A model generated the notes under the pieces. It was not told the DNA's origin and did not search any database. It saw nothing but the letters and a program-made list of their open reading frames with translations. Below are positions 1 to 4,060 of a DNA stretch of 5,421 nucleotides, piece after piece. The DNA lies in the NCBI GenBank assembly GCA_022712815.1, contig JAFLJW010000402.1:1-5421 (forward strand). Direction: 5' to 3'. The position numbers and the translations under genes are program-made. The stretch comes from Pseudodesulfovibrio sp. (GTDB taxonomy: Bacteria > Desulfobacterota > Desulfovibrionia > Desulfovibrionales > Desulfovibrionaceae). Each line of letters begins with the position of its first letter. Positions within the stretch are counted from its first letter, which is position 1.

Positions 1-580
1 CGCCGTACGTGGTAGCTGCCTCGGCAAAACCGTAGTCGATGTCGGCACGGAGGGTGTGCAACGGCACACGCCCATCACGGTACCATTCGCCACGTGCAAT
101 CTCAGCACCGGCAAGCCGGCCTGCACACGCAACTTTGATACCCTCGGCGCCGAATTTCCTGGCAAGGCCCACCGTACGCTTCATGGCACGGCGGAAAGCA
201 ATTCTGCGTTCGAGTTGCTGGGCAATATTCTCAGCTACGAGCTGAGCTTCAACCTCTGGTCGACGAATCTCATTGACTTCAATGGTGAATTCAGTTTGAA
301 ACTTGCTGCGGAGTTCCTCGCGCAACTTTTCTATCTCGACACCTTTGCGACCGATGACTATGCCCGGACGCGCAGTGTGGATGATCAGACGAATCTTGCC
401 ACCGGCCCGCTCGATTTCGATACGGGCAACGCCAGCTTGAAACAATTTCTTTTTAACGAATTTACGAACCTGATCGTCCTGAAGAACGAATGCAGGATAG
501 TCCTTCTTGCTGTACCAGCGAGAGATCCAATTCTTGTTATACCCCAGACGAAAACCGTAAGGATGTACTTTCTGACCCAT
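1..580 (-). CDS. rpsC: Small ribosomal subunit protein S3, first 193 residues; 3' end outside window
   Basis: S3 is a 30S head protein at the mRNA entry channel that, with S4 and S5, helps unwind mRNA structure. The start is the ATG at 578-580, giving MGQKVHPYGFRLG, the standard S3 N-terminus. AAGGA (590-594) lies nine bases before it, inside the end of rplV. The KH domain is seen in RPGIVIGRKGVEIEKLREEL (71-90), with the GxxG loop as GRKG. The helicase-associated basic patch FRRAMKR (129-135) matches E. coli Arg131, Arg132 and Lys135. The C-terminal domain continues with GIKVACAGRLAGAEIARGEW and HTLRADIDYGFAEAATTYG before the window ends. From E. coli length, some 20-40 residues are missing beyond position 1. 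No frameshift is seen. Confidence 0.98.
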   Translation of the reverse strand, partial: MGQKVHPYGFRLGYNKNWISRWYSKKDYPAFVLQDDQVRKFVKKKLFQAGVARIEIERAGGKIRLIIHTARPGIVIGRKGVEIEKLREELRSKFQTEFTIEVNEIRRPEVEAQLVAENIAQQLERRIAFRRAMKRTVGLARKFGAEGIKVACAGRLAGAEIARGEWYRDGRVPLHTLRADIDYGFAEAATTYG

Positions 581-582
581 GA

Positions 583-915
583 TTACATTTCCTTCACTAC
601 GATGGTAATGTGGCTGGTACGCTTCCTGATACGGTAGGCGCGGCCCATGGCACGCGGCTGAATCCGTTTCTGAGTCGGACCTTCGTTGACCAGGACCGTA
701 TCGACGATCAAGGAATCAACATCCACTCCGGCCATTTGCTCCGCATTGGAAATAGCGGAGTACAGCACCTTGCTCAAAATCTTGGCGGGCTTCTTCGGAG
801 TGAACCGAAGAATGTTGAGGGCATCTTCGACGCCCTTGCCCTTGATGATTTCGGCAACAATGCGTGTTTTGCGCGGAGACACACGTATGTATTTTGCTAC
901 TGCTTTAGCTTCCAT
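583..915 (-). CDS. rplV: Large ribosomal subunit protein L22
   Basis: L22 binds all domains of 23S rRNA, and its beta-hairpin lines the exit tunnel opposite L4. The 110 residues equal the common bacterial length. It shows AKAVAKYIRVSPRKTRIVAE (3-22), the central LYSAISNAEQMAGVD, and the hairpin segment NEGPTQKRIQPRAMGRAYRI (77-96), then KRTSHITIVV. The tip has QKR where E. coli has MKR, whose deletion gives macrolide resistance in E. coli; the loop here is full length. The TAA stop is two bases before the rpsC ATG, so the two are almost certainly translationally coupled. Confidence 0.98.
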   Translation of the reverse strand: MEAKAVAKYIRVSPRKTRIVAEIIKGKGVEDALNILRFTPKKPAKILSKVLYSAISNAEQMAGVDVDSLIVDTVLVNEGPTQKRIQPRAMGRAYRIRKRTSHITIVVKEM

Positions 916-923
916 AATAACTT

Positions 924-930
924 CCCCTTA
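924..930 (-). promoter_or_regulatory. rplV ribosome-binding site overlapping the rpsS stop
   Basis: TAAGGGG on the minus strand begins with the rpsS stop TAA (928-930). Its AAGGGG part is the Shine-Dalgarno-like sequence eight bases before the rplV ATG. It is less perfect than the TAGGAG sites. Confidence 0.65.
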
Positions 931-1197
931 CTTCTTTCTATCGGAAACATGTCCGAAATAAGTACGCGTGGGGGAAAACTCACCCAATTTGTGTCCGACC
1001 ATATTTTCGGTAACGAACACTGGGATGAACTTGCGGCCATTATGGACAGCAAAAGTCATTCCGACCATCTCAGGGATGACCGTGGAACGGCGAGACCATG
1101 TTTTGATCACGCGACGATCCTGATTTTCGGCAGCCACTTGTATTTTCTTGATAAGGTGACCGTCCAGGAACGGGCCCTTTTTAAGAGATCTAGGCAT
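928..1197 (-). CDS. rpsS: Small ribosomal subunit protein S19
   Basis: S19 is a 30S head protein that forms a complex with S13, lies near the A-site tRNA and contributes to intersubunit bridges. The 89 residues are close to the usual 88-93. The N-terminus PRSLKKGPFLDGHLIKKIQ, the central KTWSRRSTVIPEMVGMTFAV and the family signature VHNGRKFIPVFVTENMVGHK followed by LGEFSPTRTYFGH (51-83) are all present. The start ATG follows TAGGAG at nine bases. The gene lies 12 bases after rplB. It ends with TAA, the last two bases of which join the next ribosome-binding site. Confidence 0.98.
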   Translation of the reverse strand: MPRSLKKGPFLDGHLIKKIQVAAENQDRRVIKTWSRRSTVIPEMVGMTFAVHNGRKFIPVFVTENMVGHKLGEFSPTRTYFGHVSDRKK

Positions 1198-1206
1198 TTC
1201 TATAAA

Positions 1207-1212
1207 CTCCTA
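1207..1212 (-). promoter_or_regulatory. rpsS ribosome-binding site overlapping the rplB stop
   Basis: TAGGAG on the minus strand contains the rplB stop TAG (1210-1212) and precedes the rpsS ATG by nine bases. It is identical in sequence and layout to the rpsJ/rplC junction. Confidence 0.8.
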
Positions 1213-2037
1213 CTTCTGTCCACGGCGTTTGACGATGAGCTTCGAGGAAGCTTTCTTCTTGTTCCGGGTTTTGTAACCCTTGGCCGGGGTTCCCCACGGG
1301 GACACCGGATGGCGACCACCGGAACTACGACCTTCACCACCACCGAGCGGGTGATCGATCGGGTTCATTGCCACACCACGGACTTTCGGGCGACGGCCAA
1401 GCCAGCGGTTACGGCCAGCCTTACCAATCTTGATCGATTCGTGATGAATATTTCCAACCTGACCAACAGTGGCACAACCAGTGGCCAGGACCTTGCGGAC
1501 CTCACCAGAAGGCATGCGCAGGAGAGCGTACTTGCCCTCTTTTGCAATGAGCTGTGCGTAGGTACCGGCTGCACGACAGAACTGACCACCCTTTCCGGGA
1601 TGAAGTTCAATGTTGTGAATGATGGTACCAGTGGGGATCTTTACCATAGCCATGGCATTGCCAGGCTTGATGTCACCCTCACCTGCAACCACGGTGTCGC
1701 CCTGATTCAGGCCGACAGGTGCCAGGATATAACGCTTCTCGCCGTCTGCGTAGTGCAGAAGAGCGATACGGGCGCTACGGTTCGGATCGTACTCGATCTC
1801 GGCAACCTTTGCAGGCACGCCGAGCTTGTTCCGCTTGAAATCAATCATGCGGTACAAGGATTTACAACCACCACCGCGACGGCGCATGGTGATACGACCA
1901 TTATTATTACGACCGGCCTTTTTGCTCAGGCCTTTGGTCAGCGACTTCTCAGGAGTGGTCCTTGTGATCTCCGCAAAATCGGAGACAGTCTGGAACCGAC
2001 GGCCCGGAGAAGTAGGCTTTAACTTACGGGTTGCCAT
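1210..2037 (-). CDS. rplB: Large ribosomal subunit protein L2
   Basis: L2 is one of the most conserved 50S proteins; it is needed for subunit association, tRNA binding and peptidyl-transferase assembly. The 275 residues match the family (about 273-277). In order: KPTSPGRR at 7-14, AGRNNNGRITMRRRGGG (41-57), DFKRNKLGVPAKV, EYDPNRSARIALLHYADGEK, and the OB-fold and SH3-like RNA-binding regions through GKGGQFCRAAGTYAQL. The C-terminal signature is VRGVAMNPIDHPLGGGEGR. The functionally important His (E. coli His229, in DHP) is present at 229. The second His of the E. coli DHPHGG motif is Leu231, and residue 58 is Cys where E. coli has His (GGGCK against GGGHK). The start is three bases after rplW, with GGGAG at eight-base spacing inside rplW. 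The TAG stop forms part of the rpsS Shine-Dalgarno. Confidence 0.99.
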   Translation of the reverse strand: MATRKLKPTSPGRRFQTVSDFAEITRTTPEKSLTKGLSKKAGRNNNGRITMRRRGGGCKSLYRMIDFKRNKLGVPAKVAEIEYDPNRSARIALLHYADGEKRYILAPVGLNQGDTVVAGEGDIKPGNAMAMVKIPTGTIIHNIELHPGKGGQFCRAAGTYAQLIAKEGKYALLRMPSGEVRKVLATGCATVGQVGNIHHESIKIGKAGRNRWLGRRPKVRGVAMNPIDHPLGGGEGRSSGGRHPVSPWGTPAKGYKTRNKKKASSKLIVKRRGQK

Positions 2038-2040
2038 CAG

Positions 2041-2331
2041 TTACACTCCCTCGAATATTTCGATCTTATCGCCTGCCGCAAGCTTGACGTAGGCCTTCTT
2101 GTAACCGGATATGCGACCGGTGACACGACCAGACTTCTTGCGGGGCATCGCTTGTTTTCTGACGATGTTCACGGACACGACTTTGACGTCAAAGGCTGTT
2201 TCAACGGCCTTCTTGACCTCGATCTTGTTGGAATCGGGGTGGACGAAAAAAGCGACGTGATTGGACTGCTCCTTGGCTTCGTTGGCCTTTTCGGAGACAA
2301 CGGGCTTGAGCAAAATCTTGGAATAATCCAT
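2041..2331 (-). CDS. rplW: Large ribosomal subunit protein L23
   Basis: L23 sits at the exit of the peptide tunnel and is the docking point for trigger factor and, in bacteria generally, near the SRP and translocon contact sites. The 96 residues are normal for the family. Signatures are the N-terminal ILLKPVVSEKANEAKEQSNH, with Glu14 of VSEK matching E. coli Glu18 that contacts trigger factor. After these come FFVHPDSNKIEVKKAVETAF and the C-terminal GRISGYKKAYVKLAAGDKIE. The start is two bases after the rplD stop. Its Shine-Dalgarno AGAGG (2343-2347) lies inside the end of rplD with an 11-base spacer, longer than for its neighbours, so initiation may depend more on coupling. It ends three bases before rplB. 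Confidence 0.97.
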   Translation of the reverse strand: MDYSKILLKPVVSEKANEAKEQSNHVAFFVHPDSNKIEVKKAVETAFDVKVVSVNIVRKQAMPRKKSGRVTGRISGYKKAYVKLAAGDKIEIFEGV

Positions 2332-2333
2332 GA

Positions 2334-2954
2334 CTATTTCAACCTCTCTTGAACGTCTTGCGCAGCAGCCTCAAGCATAACCAGCTGGGGGTACAGCAGC
2401 ACATCATAGACATTCAGCTTGTTGGCTTCGATGACCTTGATATGGGGCATGTTCCTTGCGGAAAGCTCCAGATTCCTGTCAATACCATTGGAGACAATCA
2501 GAGTCTTCTGCAAACCGAGCTTTTCAACAACGGCCACAAAAGCCTTAGTCTTGATCTCTTTGAGATCGATGGACTTGACCACGGTCAGCTTGTCTTCAGC
2601 GACACGGGCCGACAGGGCCATCTGCAAGGCGAGCTTGCGGACTTTCTTATTCACTTTGAAAGAATAGTCGCGGGGCATGGGACCAAAGGTGCATGCACCA
2701 CCGCGCCACAGGGGCGAACGAATGGTACCGGCGCGTGCGCGACCAGTGCCTTTCTGGCGCCAGGGCTTGCGTCCGCCGCCATGTTTCAGAGCACGGTTCT
2801 TGGTGGCGTGCGTTCCGCTGCGGTGAGCAGCGCGTTGCGCACGAACAACCAGGTTGAGGATTTCAGGCTGAATTTCAACCTCGAAAACCTCAGGAGCCAG
2901 CTCGATATCGCCAACTTTCTTATTATTCTGATCTACAACTTGTATTTTTGCCAT
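2334..2954 (-). CDS. rplD: Large ribosomal subunit protein L4
   Basis: L4 binds 23S rRNA domain I, and its long loop forms part of the exit-tunnel constriction with L22. The 206 residues fit the family (about 200-210). The tunnel loop occupies about 59-92 with GGGRKPWRQKGTGRARAG, then SPLWRGGACTFGP. Lys63, where changes in E. coli give erythromycin resistance, is conserved as the K of RKPWRQKG, so no macrolide-resistance substitution is evident there. The globular C-terminal part (LIVSNGIDRNLELSARN, LNVYDVLLYPQLVMLEAA) is typical. In E. coli L4 also represses its own operon by binding the S10 leader. Whether it does so here is unknown, as that leader is not recognisable in this window. The TAG stop is two bases before the rplW ATG. 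Confidence 0.98.
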   Translation of the reverse strand: MAKIQVVDQNNKKVGDIELAPEVFEVEIQPEILNLVVRAQRAAHRSGTHATKNRALKHGGGRKPWRQKGTGRARAGTIRSPLWRGGACTFGPMPRDYSFKVNKKVRKLALQMALSARVAEDKLTVVKSIDLKEIKTKAFVAVVEKLGLQKTLIVSNGIDRNLELSARNMPHIKVIEANKLNVYDVLLYPQLVMLEAAAQDVQERLK

Positions 2955-2962
2955 GACGTATA

Positions 2963-2968
2963 CCTCTA
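2963..2968 (-). promoter_or_regulatory. rplD ribosome-binding site overlapping the rplC stop
   Basis: TAGAGG on the minus strand includes the rplC stop TAG (2966-2968) and lies eight bases before the rplD ATG. This is the same stop-within-Shine-Dalgarno arrangement as at rpsJ/rplC. Confidence 0.75.
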
Positions 2969-3598
2969 GCTCTCATTCTTGCGGATCATCACGAGACCGT
3001 TGTTGGGACCGGGCACTTGGCCCTTGACCAACAGGACATTGTCCTCGGGCCTGACGTCGACGATTTCCACGTTGCTCAAGGTCACACGAGCATTACCCAT
3101 CTGACCAGGCATTTTCTTGCCTTTCCAGACGCGGCCCGGGAAGGTGGCGTTACCGATTGAACCAGGTTTGCGATGCACTTTTTCAGCACCGTGGGAGGCG
3201 CGGGAGCCCTGGAAGTTGTGACGCTTCATGACACCCTGAAAACCTTTACCCTTGCTGGTACCGGTAACCTTGACCTTTTCACCAGCGGCAAAAATGTCAA
3301 CAGTGATTTCCTGACCAAGCTCGTACTCTTCAACACCTTCGAGAGGAAACTCTCTGAGGTGGCGGTACAAGTCCTTGCCAGCCTTGGCCATGTGGCCTTT
3401 CAAAGGCTTGTTCACCTTGCGTTCAGCTATGATATCATAACCGATCTGCAAAGCGTTGTAGCCTTCCTTGTCCTTGGTCTTGATCTGCATGACCGGGCAA
3501 GGACCAGCCTTGATAACGGTCACTGGGCAGATTGTACCATCGTCCTTGAAGATACGGGTCATTCCCAGTTTTTTTCCAAGTATTCCAAGAGTTTTCAT
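2966..3598 (-). CDS. rplC: Large ribosomal subunit protein L3
   Basis: L3 is an early-assembly 50S protein that binds 23S rRNA domain VI and sends a loop towards the peptidyl-transferase centre. The 210 residues match the family length (about 205-215). Visible signatures are the N-terminal LGILGKKLGMTRIFKDDG (4-21), VTGTSKGKGFQGVMKRHNF (111-129) and the extended loop HRKPGSIGNATFPGRVWKGK (142-161), followed by MPGQMGN. The start ATG is supported by TAGGAG at eight-base spacing and by the standard N-terminus. At the position of E. coli Gln150, which PrmB methylates, this protein has Thr152 (SIGNATFPG against SIGQNQTPG), so that modification cannot occur here. It lies 11 bases after rpsJ and 11 before rplD. 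Confidence 0.98.
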   Translation of the reverse strand: MKTLGILGKKLGMTRIFKDDGTICPVTVIKAGPCPVMQIKTKDKEGYNALQIGYDIIAERKVNKPLKGHMAKAGKDLYRHLREFPLEGVEEYELGQEITVDIFAAGEKVKVTGTSKGKGFQGVMKRHNFQGSRASHGAEKVHRKPGSIGNATFPGRVWKGKKMPGQMGNARVTLSNVEIVDVRPEDNVLLVKGQVPGPNNGLVMIRKNES

Positions 3599-3606
3599 AA
3601 TTACAA

Positions 3607-3612
3607 CTCCTA
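3607..3612 (-). promoter_or_regulatory. rplC ribosome-binding site overlapping the rpsJ stop
   Basis: On the minus strand TAGGAG contains the rpsJ stop TAG (3610-3612) and serves as Shine-Dalgarno for the rplC ATG eight bases on. A ribosome terminating on rpsJ therefore sits on the rplC initiation site, which suggests coupling by reinitiation. Confidence 0.8.
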
Positions 3613-3930
3613 GAGCTTGATCTCGACGTCCACGCCAGCGGGCAAGGAAAGCTTGCCAAGGGCGTCAACAGTCTGCTGAGTGGGTTCAAGGATATCCAGA
3701 AGACGCTTGTGAATGCGAATTTCAAACTGCTCACGAGACTTCTTGTCAACGTGTACAGACTTCTGAACGGTAGTACGATGGATATCGGTGGGCAGCGGTA
3801 CTGGACCGGCAATAGCCGCACCTGTATTCCGGGCAGTATCGACAATCTCTGTCACTGCCTTATCCAGAATACGGTAATCGTATGATCTCAATTTAATTCT
3901 GATGCGATCGCTCGCCATCGAAGCAGCCAT
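3610..3930 (-). CDS. rpsJ: Small ribosomal subunit protein S10
   Basis: S10 is a 30S head protein that also, as NusE, binds NusB and NusG in antitermination and transcription-translation coupling. The chosen start gives 106 residues, normal for the family (about 102-106). Family features are DRIRIKLRSYDYRILDKA (8-25), TARNTGAAIAGPVPLPTD (32-49), the ribosome-inserting loop SVHVDKKSREQFE (58-70) and HKRLLDILEPTQQTVDALGKL. An in-frame ATG at 3975 would add 15 residues (MESGVSKINPLRRKH). That start is rejected because it sits at the centre of a palindrome, has no Shine-Dalgarno, and encodes nothing S10-like, while the ATG at 3930 has GAGGAG at ideal spacing. Residue 59 is Val, where E. coli has Pro (SPHV). 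S10 opens the ribosomal-protein operon here, and its TAG stop lies within the Shine-Dalgarno of rplC 11 bases upstream of that gene. Confidence 0.98.
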   Translation of the reverse strand: MAASMASDRIRIKLRSYDYRILDKAVTEIVDTARNTGAAIAGPVPLPTDIHRTTVQKSVHVDKKSREQFEIRIHKRLLDILEPTQQTVDALGKLSLPAGVDVEIKL

Positions 3931-3937
3931 GTGCTTT

Positions 3938-3943
3938 CTCCTC
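3938..3943 (-). promoter_or_regulatory. Ribosome-binding site that sets the rpsJ start
   Basis: GAGGAG on the minus strand lies 7 bases before the ATG at 3928-3930. No comparable site precedes the other in-frame ATGs at 3975 or 3918, so this decides the S10 start. The hexamer is flanked by CTTT and AAAG, which could form a weak 4-bp stem displaying it as a six-base loop. Confidence 0.85.
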
Positions 3944-3954
3944 AAAGGATTTAT

Positions 3955-3995
3955 CTTCGAAACGCCGGATTCCATATGGAGTCCGGTTTTCGAAG
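3955..3995 (-). promoter_or_regulatory. 41-base imperfect palindrome / leader hairpin before rpsJ (dyad B)
   Basis: Outer arms CTTCGAAA (3955-3962) and TTTCGAAG (3988-3995) are perfectly complementary. Inner arms CCGGA (3965-3969) and TCCGG (3982-3986) also pair. They enclose the self-complementary TCCATATGGA (3971-3980). Only a small 2-by-1 internal loop (3963-3964 against 3987) and one mismatch (3970 with 3981) interrupt the symmetry. In mRNA it would be a stable hairpin ending 11 bases before the rpsJ Shine-Dalgarno, and near the very 5' end of a transcript from the predicted promoter. Its position suggests a control element or a 5'-stabilising structure; which one cannot be told from sequence. 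Confidence 0.6.
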
Positions 3996-4028
3996 CGGTC
4001 GGGATGATTAATCCTTAATGACCGCTTC
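3992..4028 (-). repeat. Perfect 9-bp inverted repeat around the putative -10 (dyad A)
   Basis: GAAGCGGTC at 3992-4000 and its exact reverse complement GACCGCTTC at 4020-4028 (plus-strand reading) are separated by 19 bases. One arm abuts the -35 box inside the promoter spacer; the other covers the predicted start of transcription. In RNA from fusA read-through it would form a 9-bp stem. A nested 4-bp helix (GGAT with AUCC, 4011-4014 with 4002-4005) would extend it to leave a 5-base loop. No U-tract follows, so it is not a normal intrinsic terminator. It could be a DNA operator, an RNA switch element, or neither. Confidence 0.6.
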
Positions 4029-4034
4029 TGTCAA
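4007..4034 (-). promoter_or_regulatory. Candidate sigma-70 promoter for the S10 operon
   Basis: On the minus strand a perfect -35 hexamer TTGACA (4029-4034) is followed after 16 bases by ATTAAT (4007-4012), which matches 4 of 6 positions of the TATAAT consensus. Transcription would start near 3999-4001, about 70 bases upstream of the rpsJ start codon. It lies in the only long intergenic gap of the window and points into rpsJ. The promoter would let the ribosomal-protein genes be transcribed independently of, or in addition to, read-through from fusA. The -10 is not strong and the spacer is one base short of the optimum, so this is a sequence-based prediction. Confidence 0.5.
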
Positions 4035-4060
4035 GCCGAAGGTAAAATCCTGGCTCGTCG

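Larger units (their letters stand above)
3931..4060. other. fusA-rpsJ intergenic control region, no gene
   Basis: This 130-base gap is the longest non-coding stretch here and holds no tuf gene, tRNA or convincing small ORF. Besides the promoter and dyads A and B it contains a weak hairpin just after the fusA stop (about 4034-4055, AGCCAGG with CCU-bulge-GGCU) with no U-run after it. A 7-base complementarity also joins 4010-4016 to 3945-3951 (minus-strand AAGGATT with AATCCTT), which could close a long-range helix around dyad B. Confidence 0.7.

Noticed and set aside
610..2022. A 470-codon open frame on the plus strand, antisense to rplV, rpsS and rplB
   Set aside because: It runs opposite three certain ribosomal-protein genes, its translation resembles no family I know, and it has the low-complexity Thr/His/Leu pattern expected from the complement of biased, highly expressed codons.
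2334..2954. Macrolide-resistance changes in L4 or L22
   Set aside because: The L4 tunnel loop keeps Lys63 and the KPWRQKGTGRARAG core. The L22 hairpin is full length with only a Met-to-Gln difference from E. coli at the MKR site. Nothing points to a resistance allele.
3931..3975. Longer S10 starting at the ATG at 3973-3975
   Set aside because: There is no Shine-Dalgarno, the ATG is in the centre of a palindrome, and the 15 extra residues are not S10-like. The ATG at 3928-3930 has GAGGAG at seven bases.
3992..4055. Intrinsic terminator after fusA
   Set aside because: Stem-loops are present (4034-4055 and 3992-4028), but neither is followed by a run of U in the direction of transcription.
3931..4060. 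E. coli-type S10 leader bound by L4
   Set aside because: The gap is shorter than the roughly 170-base E. coli leader, I cannot match its L4-binding hairpins, and that mechanism is known mainly from gammaproteobacteria. Another autogenous control cannot be excluded.
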